A stretch of 64,000 nt of DNA, taken from contig JACKEV010000013.1 in the NCBI GenBank assembly GCA_020632795.1, positions 248,001-312,000 on the forward strand, written 5' to 3'. Under the pieces are notes generated by a model that did not search any database, was not told the DNA's origin, and saw only the letters and a program-made list of their open reading frames with translations. This stretch comes from Alphaproteobacteria bacterium. GTDB taxonomy: Bacteria; Myxococcota_A; UBA796; CAJQPC01. Shown here piece after piece: positions 44,686 to 52,828 of the stretch. Numbering within the stretch: position 1 is the stretch's first letter; each line of letters opens with the position of its first letter. The position numbers and the translations under genes were made by a program.

Positions 44686-45147
44686 TCAGAACAGGGCCTG
44701 CGGCTGGTCGCCCGGCGCGAAGTAGGTCGGGTCGTTCAAGGCGGCGTTCGCCCAGGTCGCCCAGGTGGCCAGCTCGTTGTTGAGCTGGGAGACGTGCGCC
44801 AGCACCTGGGCGTTCAGCTCGGGCTGGCCCTCGTCGCCGATGAGGTCGCCGCCCTCGCCCACCGTGCCGAACCCGATGTCCAGGGCGACGTCCCAGGGGG
44901 ACGGCCGGGAGAGGGTGGTGGCCAGGGAGTAGATGAGGCCGGGCAGGCCGGGGCCCCCGTTGAAGCCCCAGTCCTCCAGCACCCCCTGCATGCCCTCCTG
45001 GGCGTCGGTGATGGCGTAGCGGATGCGGCGCGCGAGGGCGCCGTCGAAGTCGCCGGTCCGATAGGCCTCGGCCATCGCCGCCATGACCTGGTGGCGGGCC
45101 TTGGCCATGACGGCGTTGAGCTGGGCCTTGCACTTCTCGACAGCCAC
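44686..45147 (-). CDS. Small helical protein heading the metallopeptidase cluster
   Basis: 153 aa from the GTG at 45147, chosen because GGAGG lies 6 nt upstream; the GTG at 45153 abuts that site. Mostly alpha-helical N-terminus (KCKAQLNAVMAKARHQVMAA), a Gly-rich middle, and a Trp/Asn-rich C-terminus. No signal peptide and no recognised family. It is 68 nt upstream of the metallopeptidase gene and may be its chaperone or adaptor, by position only. Confidence 0.5.
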   Translation of the reverse strand: MAVEKCKAQLNAVMAKARHQVMAAMAEAYRTGDFDGALARRIRYAITDAQEGMQGVLEDWGFNGGPGLPGLIYSLATTLSRPSPWDVALDIGFGTVGEGGDLIGDEGQPELNAQVLAHVSQLNNELATWATWANAALNDPTYFAPGDQPQALF

Positions 45148-45223
45148 GGGCACCTCCGGCTCCGTCCAGGAGCGTGTTGGACCGGGACAGTGTAGCTCGG
45201 AGGTGCTGGATCGCGTGGGGGGA

Positions 45224-46120
45224 TCAGCCCTCCGCGCGCCGCACCAGCGCGGCGATGGCGTCGGCGAGCCGGTCCCACAGCCCGGCAGGGAGATCGTGGC
45301 CCATGCCTTCGAGGAGCAGCAGCGCCGCCCCCGGGATCGCCGCGGCGGTGGCGCGCCCGCCGCTGGGGTCGCACATCGTGTCCGCGAGGCCGTGGACCAC
45401 CAGCGTCGGGACGTCGAGCCGGCGCAGCGCCGCCGTCCGATCCCCGGAGGCCACCGACGCCACCGCCTGCCGGAGCACTGAAGCCTCGTCGTGATCGCGA
45501 TCCCAGGCGAGCCCGGCGCGAGCGGCGATCGCCTCGGGGTCGGCGGGGTACCCGGGCGAGCCCACCACCCGGGCTGCGCGCAGCGCCCGGTCGACCACCG
45601 CGTCGCGCGTGGTCGCGGGGGGGCCGCCGAACACCGCCCGCATCGTCTCCGGGTGAACCTGCCCCACCCCAGGGGCCCCCGTGGTGGACATCATCGTGGT
45701 GAGGGAGCGCACCCGCGCGGGGTGCTCGATGGCCATCGTCTGGGCGATGGCGCCGCCCAGGGACGCGCCGACCAGGTGCGCGGCGGGCTCGCCCAGGGCG
45801 TCGAGCAGCCCGGCGGTGTCCGCGGCCATCGCCGAGAGGGTGTAGGACGCCGACGACAGGTCGCCCCCCAGCGCGGCGGGCAGATCGGCGGGGGGCGCGT
45901 CGGTCAGGTGGGTGGAGCGGCCGGCGTCGCGGTTGTCGAAGCGCACGAGCCTCAAGTCGCGGGCCAGGAGCGCGTCCAGGAACCCGGTGGGCCAGTGGAT
46001 GAGCTGGGCGGCGATGCCCATCACCAGGACCACCAGGGGGTGCGCGGGGTCGCCGCGGATCTCGTATGCGATGTCGATGCGGTCGGGGCCCACGTCGCGG
46101 GCGAGCTGTTCGTTCAGCAT
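45224..46120 (-). CDS. Alpha/beta hydrolase
   Basis: 298 aa. Nucleophile elbow GASLGG (Ser near 125), oxyanion region VVLVMGIAAQLIHWP, the acid in VHGLADTMCDP and the His in GMGHDLP complete the triad. The NRDAGRS segment is typical of the family related to TetR-associated and aclacinomycin-methylesterase-like hydrolases (RdmC type). The start lies within the MerR gene (7-nt overlap), so its expression follows that regulator. Confidence 0.88.
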   Translation of the reverse strand: MLNEQLARDVGPDRIDIAYEIRGDPAHPLVVLVMGIAAQLIHWPTGFLDALLARDLRLVRFDNRDAGRSTHLTDAPPADLPAALGGDLSSASYTLSAMAADTAGLLDALGEPAAHLVGASLGGAIAQTMAIEHPARVRSLTTMMSTTGAPGVGQVHPETMRAVFGGPPATTRDAVVDRALRAARVVGSPGYPADPEAIAARAGLAWDRDHDEASVLRQAVASVASGDRTAALRRLDVPTLVVHGLADTMCDPSGGRATAAAIPGAALLLLEGMGHDLPAGLWDRLADAIAALVRRAEG

Positions 46121-46818
46121 GTCTCGGTCTCCGGGGTGAGGGTCTGCAGCGCGCGGTCGAGGTAGCGGAAGAGCGGGGGGTCCCACCCGGCGAGGTCCTG
46201 GGGCGGGCCCGCCTGCCGCAGGTGCGCGAGGGCGTCGAGGGTGTCGGGGTCGTCCTCGGCGAAGCGGCGGATGCGCGCCTGGGCCTCTCGCGCCAGCGCC
46301 TGGACCGGAGGGGACGACGGCGGATCCCCGCGCTCGAGGTGCGCCCGCAGGGCCTCCCCGAGGCGGCGCCACGCCCCCTCCATGTCCGGGGGCGACCGGC
46401 CCGCCGCGCGGCGTCGCGCCGCGTGGTGGGTGAGCAGGGACATCGCCTCGATCGTGGCCAGGAGCGCCTGCGCGTCGACGGGCCCGTCGGCCTGGCCGCA
46501 GACCTGGGCCAGGCGTCCCCGCAGGTCGGTGAGGCGGGCCAATTCGCGCTCGGTGCGGGCGAGGTGGGCGCGCAGCACCGCACCCAGGTCCGCGCTGCCC
46601 TGTTCGAGGGTCTCTCGGACCTCCTCCAGGGACAGCCCCAGCTCCCGCAGCGCGCGCACCCGGTACAGGCGCTGGACGTCGTCCGCGTCATACAGCCGGT
46701 GGTTGCCGTCGGTGCGGCCGGGGCTCAACAGCCCGAGGTGCTCGTAGTGGTGGAGGGTGCGCACCGTGAGGCCGGTGGCCTCGGCCAGCGCGCCGATGCG
46801 CCAGGTCGTGTCGTTCAT
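46114..46818 (-). CDS. MerR-family regulator with TipAS-like C-terminal domain
   Basis: 234 aa. N-terminal winged helix and hinge of MerR (WRIGALAEATGLTVRTLHHY, LRELGLSLEEVRETLEQGSA) followed by a coiled coil (ERELARLTDLRGRL). The C-terminal half is helical with HH and Trp residues, as in TipAS-like drug-binding domains. No Cys in the metal positions of CueR/ZntR. It overlaps an alpha/beta hydrolase gene and is preceded by a typical elongated-spacer promoter with dyad. Confidence 0.9.
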   Translation of the reverse strand: MNDTTWRIGALAEATGLTVRTLHHYEHLGLLSPGRTDGNHRLYDADDVQRLYRVRALRELGLSLEEVRETLEQGSADLGAVLRAHLARTERELARLTDLRGRLAQVCGQADGPVDAQALLATIEAMSLLTHHAARRRAAGRSPPDMEGAWRRLGEALRAHLERGDPPSSPPVQALAREAQARIRRFAEDDPDTLDALAHLRQAGPPQDLAGWDPPLFRYLDRALQTLTPETETC

Positions 46819-46825
46819 GGAGGGC

Positions 46826-46856
46826 ACCGTACAACCTGACGTCGCGTCAGGTGCAA
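46826..46856 (-). promoter_or_regulatory. MerR-type promoter with 19-bp spacer and dyad
   Basis: On the minus strand a -35 box TTGCAC (46856-46851) and a -10 box TACGGT (46831-46826) are separated by 19 bp. The spacer is filled by the dyad ACCTGACG-N3-CGTCAGGT (46834-46852). Elongated spacers that need untwisting by a bound activator are the hallmark of MerR control, so merR and the hydrolase are predicted to be autoregulated by the MerR protein. Confidence 0.7.
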
Positions 46857-46896
46857 GCCCCTCTTCAGGCTGCCGTCCGCAAGGCTGCCGGGGCGT

Positions 46897-47555
46897 CTCA
46901 CAAGAGGTCACATCTTGAGGTCCATCCCGCCGGCCAAGGGCCAAGAGGCTGCCAGCGGCTCCGTCCTGCGTCCTTGAGGGAGCCCTGGACGGCTCACGAG
47001 TAGTCACATCTCCGGGGTAAGGGGAGGCAACGTCAAATACTGGTTCCCACGCTGGCAACTCGGCGGTTCAAGGTCGTCCATCCGGGACAACCGAGATCAG
47101 GGAGTTGGGCCATCCTGGGCCCTGGAGTGCCTCGGAGAGGGTGGTGGCAACAGGGCCCTTCATGACGCGTGGCCGCGCAAATATCGAATGGGCATTTGAG
47201 ATCGTCGATATTGGGAAGAGTATGAATTGGTCAAACACCCAATTTAATCGATTGCAAGTTTTACTGAGCTTTTTGCCCGGCCACGGGACGAGACCAGATT
47301 CATCATCTCCGACACCTCCGAGGCACTCCAGGGCCCAGGATGGCCCAACTCCCTGATCTCAGGAGCCCTGGATGGGCTCCCCAAGGTCGGCAGAACGGAG
47401 CCGTTGGCAGCCTCTTGGCCCTTGGCCAGCGGGATGGCCCTCGAGATGTGACTACTTGTGAGCCTGGACGGACGACGTTGAGCCGCCGAGTTGCCGGCCC
47501 GTAGGCCAGTTTTTTGACGTTTCCTCCCCCTTCTCCAGAGATGTGACTGGTTGTG
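46897..47555. repeat. Modular inverted-repeat element, gene-free
   Basis: Two arms of related modules face each other. Left arm (+): module B 46897-46990, module A 46993-47086, module C 47093-47137. Right arm (read on -): A 47555-47462, B 47462-47361, C 47360-47316. B and A copies are about 80-85 % alike; C is identical. Modules A and B, about 93-96 bp apart, all start with a head like CTCACAAGTAGTCACATCTC. The AT-richer centre (47138-47315) contains an extra dyad AATATCGA/TCGATATT (47180-47212). No convincing ORF. It could be a non-autonomous mobile element, a structured RNA or a chromosomal repeat family. Confidence 0.8.
47093..47360. repeat. Perfect 45-bp inverted repeat with 178-nt loop
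   Basis: Bases 47093-47137 are the exact reverse complement of 47316-47360. The arm is GC-rich and ends at GAGATC/GATCTC on the outside. Identity of the core arms, against 80-85 % for the flanking modules, suggests either recent duplication-inversion or selection for a stem in RNA or cruciform DNA. Confidence 0.85.
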
Positions 47556-47620
47556 GGCCGGCCCATACCCGCACCCTGCCGCTCCTCCGAAGACGGCACA
47601 CCTGCTGCCCACGGCTCGGC

Positions 47621-48865
47621 TCACGGGGGCCCGACGAAGACGAAGTCGAAGCACATCTCGTCCTGGGTCCGGTTGCCCGAGTGGGCGTCGGCGCCGGTCT
47701 CGTTCCGGTAGCCGCAGCGCGTCCGGATGTGGTCGCCCGCGTCGACCAGGGCGTCGAATCGGTAGACGAGCTGGGCCTCGAAGCTCCAGCCGGTCAGGTT
47801 TACCAGGTCTTCGCGGGAGCCGTCCGCGCGCTCGACCCACGCCTGGAACTCAGCGCCCAGCTCGTGCATGTGCGGCATGCCGGCCAGCAGGCGGCGAAGC
47901 GCGAAGACCTCGGAGCTGTCGCAGACGGCGCTGTCGCCCTGGGGCACGTCGAACTCGGCGGGCCCCAGCGCGGCGAGCGTCCACTCGGTCTCCTCCACCG
48001 GGCCGTGGAACACCCGCACGCCGCTGTGGTCGATGACGCCGGTCAGGCCCGCGGCGTTGTTGTAGTGGATCTCGACGACCGCGCGGTCCCCGGGCTCGAT
48101 CAAGAGGCCGCCGTCCTCGAAGTCGAACGCGCCGGTCCCGGGGGCCCAGGCCCAGACCTGCCCCGTCACGCCGGTGTCTCCGGCGTCTCCGGTGTCGCAG
48201 TCGAATGCGTCGAGGCCCTGGGTGGCGCCGCTGTGGTCCAGGTGCAGCACGACGTGGTGCAGGACCCGCGCGTCGTCGAGGGTGACCTGCATCCGCTTGA
48301 TGAAGCGCGGCTCGTCGACCGGGATGTCCATCGCGAAGCACTGGTAGTGGTCGATGGTGTCGGGCGACACCGCATACCCGGGCGCGGTCAGGTCGAAGGC
48401 GGGCAGCGCGGCGTGCTCAGGGATGTCGGCGTCCCACACGGCCGCGTCCGCCCGGAGGCCCACGGTCGGGTCGGGGTGCACCTGGCCGCAGGTGGCCCAG
48501 CCGACCAGCGCGTCGAGCGCGTCGTGCCCCAGCGCCGGGCTGTTCGGGGGCGGCATCGTCTGCATCGCCGTGCGCCGCGCCATCCGGTCGACCAGCCGGT
48601 TTCCGGGCTCGCCGTCGAGCAGCGCGGCGTAGTCCGTCAGGTCGTTCGGCGCGCCGAAGGCCGGCTCGGGGCCGTGACAGGACGCGCACCCGGCGTCGAC
48701 GATCGGGGCGATGTGGTCGGCCCAGGCCGCCTCGTCGGGCGCGCAGGAGGCCGGGTCGTACCCGTCGAAGGGGCGGGTGTCGCCGACCGCGTCGTTGGCG
48801 GGCGCCAGCTCCTGCGGGCAGGGGTCTCCGCAGGCGAGCAGGGTCAGTCCGAGGAGCAGAAGCAT
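47621..48865 (-). CDS. Cytochrome c / copper monooxygenase fusion lipoprotein
   Basis: 414 aa. Lipoprotein signal MLLLLGLTLLAC. Residues about 45-130 form a haem c module (CASCHG with MPPP later). The C-terminal 270 residues have the PHM copper ligands: HH in VLHHVVLHLDH, His in EIHYNN, HMH in MPHMHELG and Met in QDEMCFDF. This is the same pair of domains found as two separate lipoproteins at 9709-11006. It predicts intramolecular electron transfer from haem to copper. It overlaps the upstream 89-aa lipoprotein gene by 22 nt. Confidence 0.75.
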   Translation of the reverse strand: MLLLLGLTLLACGDPCPQELAPANDAVGDTRPFDGYDPASCAPDEAAWADHIAPIVDAGCASCHGPEPAFGAPNDLTDYAALLDGEPGNRLVDRMARRTAMQTMPPPNSPALGHDALDALVGWATCGQVHPDPTVGLRADAAVWDADIPEHAALPAFDLTAPGYAVSPDTIDHYQCFAMDIPVDEPRFIKRMQVTLDDARVLHHVVLHLDHSGATQGLDAFDCDTGDAGDTGVTGQVWAWAPGTGAFDFEDGGLLIEPGDRAVVEIHYNNAAGLTGVIDHSGVRVFHGPVEETEWTLAALGPAEFDVPQGDSAVCDSSEVFALRRLLAGMPHMHELGAEFQAWVERADGSREDLVNLTGWSFEAQLVYRFDALVDAGDHIRTRCGYRNETGADAHSGNRTQDEMCFDFVFVGPP

Positions 48866-49113
48866 GTGTCGTCCGACCCGTTGGTGTTCAGGACCTCGGC
48901 GCTGTCGGCGCCGCTGCCGACCGCCGCGCAGTACGTGGCGCAGTCGTCTTCGGTGACCAGGCCGCCCAGCCCTTCCCCGCCGGAGCAGAGGCAGGTGAGC
49001 CCCGAGGCGTCCCCGGTCTCCTCAACGCTGTCGAATCCGGCCGACTCGCACAGGGTGTCGCAGGGCTCGGGGTCTGCGCAGGCCAGGCCCAGGTGGATGA
49101 GAAGGATGATCAT
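48844..49113 (-). CDS. Cys-rich small lipoprotein
   Basis: 89 aa. Signal MIILLIHLGLAC with lipobox at 12. The mature part has eight more Cys in pairs (CDTLC, CLC, CATYC, CFC), suggesting four disulfides in an acidic, loop-rich fold. It is the upstream gene of the fusion monooxygenase and overlaps it, so the two are coexpressed. It may be a partner or redox carrier; no family is recognised. Confidence 0.6.
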   Translation of the reverse strand: MIILLIHLGLACADPEPCDTLCESAGFDSVEETGDASGLTCLCSGGEGLGGLVTEDDCATYCAAVGSGADSAEVLNTNGSDDTCFCSSD

Positions 49114-49244
49114 CGCGCACCTCCAGCGGCCAGCGCTCGTGTGGTCCTCGATCGGGTCATGGGAACCTCCGACAAGGATCAGTGCCCCGACCGGCCTCAG
49201 CGGATCAGCCTCCGTCGTTGTTCAGGATCCACCAAGGATCCGGT

Positions 49245-50378
49245 TCAGCCCGCCGCCTGCAGGGCCACCGGCTCGTCCAGCACCCAGCTCACGTCGTAGC
49301 GGGCGCCGTCGACCTCGTGCCCGGACTCCACCACCGCGAAGCGCCCCGGGATGCCCAGCGCCGCGCAGCCGGTCTCCCAGTCGGCGCACCAGATGCCCAG
49401 GGCCACCGGGGCGTACCAGCGCGAGCCGGTGGTGGCGAAGAAGTCGAACCGCGCCAGCCGCGCCGCCCCGTCCGTGGGCTCGAGCACCGCCGCGCAGCGG
49501 GTGGGCTGGGCGTTGTAGGACGACGGCGACCACTGGCAGGCCTCGTAGCAGCGGCCGAACTGCGCGAAGGGCGCGGCCTCGACGTCCAGGGGCTCCTTCA
49601 GGGTGGGCTCGGCGAAGAAGAGCCGCTCCAGCGGCAGGCGCTTGTTCTGGGTGCGCACCATCAGGCGGATGGTGAGCGGCAGGAGGCGTGAGCGGTAGCC
49701 CAGCGCGCACACGCAGACGATGTGGTCCCGCGCGGGGTCGAAGCGTTCGCCCAGGTGCGCGGCGACGCTGCTCTGGTCCGCGCCGGGGCCGATCCAGCAG
49801 GTGGCCACCCCCATGCGCGTGGCGCGCAGCACGACGTTCTGCAGGCTGCGCCCCACGTCGACCACCGCCATGCGGTCATACGCCACCGGGGCGATGGCCA
49901 CCAGGAACTCGTGCGCGTTCAGGACCGGCCAGACGGTGAGCGGCGCGGCGATGTACTCCAGGCGGATGGGGGCCTCACCCAGCAGGGCCGAGGGCGCGGT
50001 GACCGCGCGGGCCAGCTCCAGCAGCTCGGCCTTGTGGGCGGGGGTCAGCTCCCGGCGCTGGAAGGAGCGGCAGGAGCGCCGGCCCCGCATCAGGTCGAAG
50101 TCGTCGACGTCGTCGCCGATGGGCGGGGGGATGGGCTCGGGGGGACGCAGGCCGAGCTTGAGGGTGGTCAGCTCGAAGACCGCGTTCAGCAGCAGGAGCC
50201 CGGCCACCGCGCCCAGCGCCTGCGGGAGCACCGGAAGCCCCAGCGCCCACAAGGGGGCCGCGAGCAGAAGCAGGAGCAGGGCCAGCACCATGGGGGGCAG
50301 GAACTGGAGCCAGCCGGTGAACTGCAGGCGAAGCTTGACGTTCCACAGGAACAGGCCGATCCGGGACTCGGGTTTCAT
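49245..50378 (-). CDS. Membrane-anchored nitroreductase-family protein
   Basis: 377 aa. AGGAGG sits 6 nt before the ATG at 50378. Two membrane helices (about 18-38 and 40-60) precede a nitroreductase FMN domain: RRSCRSFQRRELTPAHKAEL, the dimer region NVVLRATRMGVATCWIG, and the WSPSSYNAQPTRC FMN-binding block. A second half-domain repeats part of the fold. Such proteins reduce nitro groups or quinones, or act as dehydrogenases. The divergent LysR gene with an operator between is its probable regulator. Confidence 0.85.
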   Translation of the reverse strand: MKPESRIGLFLWNVKLRLQFTGWLQFLPPMVLALLLLLLAAPLWALGLPVLPQALGAVAGLLLLNAVFELTTLKLGLRPPEPIPPPIGDDVDDFDLMRGRRSCRSFQRRELTPAHKAELLELARAVTAPSALLGEAPIRLEYIAAPLTVWPVLNAHEFLVAIAPVAYDRMAVVDVGRSLQNVVLRATRMGVATCWIGPGADQSSVAAHLGERFDPARDHIVCVCALGYRSRLLPLTIRLMVRTQNKRLPLERLFFAEPTLKEPLDVEAAPFAQFGRCYEACQWSPSSYNAQPTRCAAVLEPTDGAARLARFDFFATTGSRWYAPVALGIWCADWETGCAALGIPGRFAVVESGHEVDGARYDVSWVLDEPVALQAAG

Positions 50379-50423
50379 CGGAACCTCCTGAGCTTCTTGT
50401 AGTCCCGACCTCGGCTCGCGGGC

Positions 50424-50450
50424 ATCACGGATTCTCGTGATGAGATCACG
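50424..50450. promoter_or_regulatory. LysR-type binding region with three half sites
   Basis: Half sites ATCACG (50424), CGTGAT (50436) and ATCACG (50445) give two overlapping dyads with 6- and 3-bp spacers in the divergent promoter region between the nitroreductase and lysR genes. Such a layout is consistent with an activation and a repression site of a LysR regulator. Confidence 0.65.
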
Positions 50451-50507
50451 AAATACTGCCAGCCTGGACGGAGGTGTGGCATGCTCCAGGCTCTCCCAGG
50501 AGGAACC

Positions 50508-51410
50508 GTGGATCTGGAGCAGCTCGACGCCCTGGTCGCCGTGGCGGAGCGGGGCTCGTTCAAGGGGGCCAGCGAGGCCGCGGCCGTCCCCCAGAGCACC
50601 CTGCGCAGCCGCATCGCCGCGCTGGAGCGGGACCTGGGCTGCGCGCTGCTGGTGCGCCGCCCCGATGGGGTGACGCCCACCGAGGAGGGCCGCCGCCTGT
50701 GCGAGGGGGGGCGGGACCTGCTGGCGCGGGCCGAGGCCCTTCGCCGCGCGGTGGTGGAGCCCGAGGCGGTGTCTCTGGGGGAGATCACGATGACGGGCGC
50801 GGTGGGCATCCCCTCGCTGGTCGCCGCGCGGGCCTTCGCTCGGGTCCACGGTCGGCACCCCACGCTGCGCATCCGGGCCCGCTACCAGGCCGACCCCCTC
50901 CACGACCTGGACGTGCCCACCGACCTCATGGCCGTCATCGGCCCGCTGCCCGAGGACGGGCCGTTCCGCACGATCACCCTGGAGCGCTTCTCCATCGGGC
51001 TGTTCGCCAGCCCGCGCTACCTCGACGCCCGAGGGCGGCCGGAGACGGTCGAGGCCCTGGCGGGGCACGACCTGCTGGGCTGGACCCTGCCGGGGCAGGA
51101 CCCGGGGCGCTGGCCGCTGTGTGACGGGGGCGAGGTCGCGGTGGACCCCTGGTTCACCAGCAACGACAGCCAGCAGCTCCACGCCCTGGCCGCGGAGGGG
51201 TGGGGGATTGCGCTGTTGCCGGACTTCCGGGGGCCCCTGGCCGAGGACCGCGCGCTGGAGCCGGTGCTGGCCGGGGTCGTGGGGGGTGCGTCGGCGGCGC
51301 GGGTGCTCATCCACGCGGTGACGGCGGACTCGGCGCGGACGCGGGCGATGCTGGGGTTGCTGCGGGGGCTGATGGGTGGGGAGGAGAGCGCCGCGCAGGC
51401 GCCGCCCTGA
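50508..51410 (+). CDS. LysR-family regulator
   Basis: 300 aa from the GTG at 50508 (AGGAGG at 50499-50504); an upstream frame start at 50481 would add nine residues. N-terminal winged helix DLEQLDALVAVAERGSFKGA with SRIAALERDLGCALLVRR. Two alpha/beta effector lobes follow. It is unusual in its short recognition helix (STLRSRIAALE). Divergent from the nitroreductase, whose expression it probably controls. Confidence 0.9.
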   Translation: MDLEQLDALVAVAERGSFKGASEAAAVPQSTLRSRIAALERDLGCALLVRRPDGVTPTEEGRRLCEGGRDLLARAEALRRAVVEPEAVSLGEITMTGAVGIPSLVAARAFARVHGRHPTLRIRARYQADPLHDLDVPTDLMAVIGPLPEDGPFRTITLERFSIGLFASPRYLDARGRPETVEALAGHDLLGWTLPGQDPGRWPLCDGGEVAVDPWFTSNDSQQLHALAAEGWGIALLPDFRGPLAEDRALEPVLAGVVGGASAARVLIHAVTADSARTRAMLGLLRGLMGGEESAAQAPP

Positions 51411-51836
51411 TCACGGCGGGTAGATCACCCCGAACCACACCAGGCTGGTCCCGTCGCCCGGCCAGGCCAGGCCGACGACGCGGGGGTTGTCCCAGGTGCC
51501 CGGGCGGCCCCAGTAGGCGAAGTCCTTCTGGACGCCGAGGTCGCTGATCGCGCTGGTCTGATCGGCGTCGAACTCGATCTCCGCGGCGAGGGCGATCTCG
51601 CGATCTCCAGCCTTGGTGGTGGTGATCCAGGGGGTCTCGCCCACCTTGGCGGTGGCGTCCTGGGGGCTGACGGACGCCGCAGCGGCGGCCTGGACGGCGG
51701 CGATGAGCTGGGCGTCGGTCATGGGCGCGGGGGTGGGGATGGGGGTGGGGGCCGGGCTGGGGGCTGGGGTCGTGCCCGACCCGCTCGTGCAGCTCACGAG
51801 GGCGAGGACGGCGAGGGGCAGGAGGCGGTGTCGCAT
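51411..51836 (-). CDS. Hypothetical lipoprotein
   Basis: 141 aa from the ATG at 51836. Signal MRHRLLPLAVLALVSC with lipobox at 16, then a Pro/Ala repeat linker (PAPSPAPTPIPTPAP). The mature domain is about 95 residues with YWGRPGTWDNPRVVGLAWPG. It abuts the lysR stop on the opposite strand and is 8 nt after the 277-aa secreted protein. Function unknown. Confidence 0.65.
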   Translation of the reverse strand: MRHRLLPLAVLALVSCTSGSGTTPAPSPAPTPIPTPAPMTDAQLIAAVQAAAAASVSPQDATAKVGETPWITTTKAGDREIALAAEIEFDADQTSAISDLGVQKDFAYWGRPGTWDNPRVVGLAWPGDGTSLVWFGVIYPP

Positions 51837-51844
51837 GGTCTCGC

Positions 51845-52678
51845 TCAGAACGGGATGTTGTAGGAGGTGTTGCCCGAGATGCCCTCGAAGCGGGTCAGGG
51901 CGTCCTGGACCTGCTGGGGGGCGGTGGCGTGGGTGGTCGGCGGCTTGGGGTCGAACGCCGCGTGGCCGCTGGCGTCGATGAAGTAACCCCAGTGCACGCA
52001 ACCCAGGACCTGGGCCTGCGCTGGCGGGTTCTCGCAGACCGCGCAGGTGTAGAAGTCCTTGCCCGCGCTCCGGGCGGTGTTCCAGTGACCGGGGGCGTCC
52101 CGCACGATGAGCGGGGCCTGGGCGCTCCCGGTCTCGGAGCCGGGGTCCATGGAGCCTGTGACGGCGTCGCCTGTTCCATAGCGGGGATCGGTGCCCCCGC
52201 TGTCCACCCGCCAGCCCTGGGAGGCGGCGGTGGGGTCGTCGGAGCCGGAGCGCGCCCGACGCCCCCGGGAGGTGGGCTGATCGGTGACCCGTTCGCCGTC
52301 CGCGTTGGTGGTGGTGTTGCGGAGCACCTGCAAGGCGGTCACGCTCTCGCAGACGCGCTCACAGACCGGCGAGAAGCTGGAGTGGATCTTGACGTAGACG
52401 CCGTTCACGGTCCGCCCGGGCGCCGCCGGGTAGGGGGAGGTCCCGGTCATCGCCTTCTGGAAGGCGAAGTCGACCGTGCAGCCCTCGATACCCAGCGCGG
52501 GGTTGATCGTGTAGGTCTGCCCTTGGATATCGGCGTCTGCGGTCAGGGTGGGCGGCGTGGCGGTGAGGGCGGGGGTCAGCCCTGCGCCCCGCTCGTACTC
52601 CTCGTCGGTCGCCGCCCACGCCACGGCGCAGACCGCCAGGAGCAGGAACGCGGCGCGCGCGATTCGTGGGGATCGCAT
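51845..52678 (-). CDS. Secreted protein of unknown function
   Basis: 277 aa. Signal peptide ends near VAWA (22). The mature protein contains CTVDFAFQKAMTGTSPYPAA, two Cys pairs (CERVCES, CAVCENPPAQ) and a Ser/Gly/Asp-rich hydrophilic middle. CAVC together with GCVHWG could be a zinc or redox site. Probably exported with the lipoprotein encoded next to it. No family assigned. Confidence 0.6.
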   Translation of the reverse strand: MRSPRIARAAFLLLAVCAVAWAATDEEYERGAGLTPALTATPPTLTADADIQGQTYTINPALGIEGCTVDFAFQKAMTGTSPYPAAPGRTVNGVYVKIHSSFSPVCERVCESVTALQVLRNTTTNADGERVTDQPTSRGRRARSGSDDPTAASQGWRVDSGGTDPRYGTGDAVTGSMDPGSETGSAQAPLIVRDAPGHWNTARSAGKDFYTCAVCENPPAQAQVLGCVHWGYFIDASGHAAFDPKPPTTHATAPQQVQDALTRFEGISGNTSYNIPF

Positions 52679-52828
52679 CGATGAACCTCCGGTTCTGGGC
52701 GTCGGGCCCTTGAAGGGCCTCGACTATACAGGAGGCGGGGGGCGCGACATGCTCGCGCCGACGAATCCGCCGCCATAACTGACCCCGCGCATCCCTCAGC
52801 GTTGATCCTGCCGATCCGGAGCTGCACC

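Noticed and set aside
47105..47356. 83-codon plus-strand ORF within the repeat element
   Set aside because: It spans both arms of the perfect inverted repeat and has no ribosome site or recognisable sequence.
46897..47555. CRISPR-like array based on four repeated 20-bp heads about 95 bp apart
   Set aside because: The bodies between the heads are also shared between the two arms, orientation is mixed and unit sizes do not fit; no cas genes are present.
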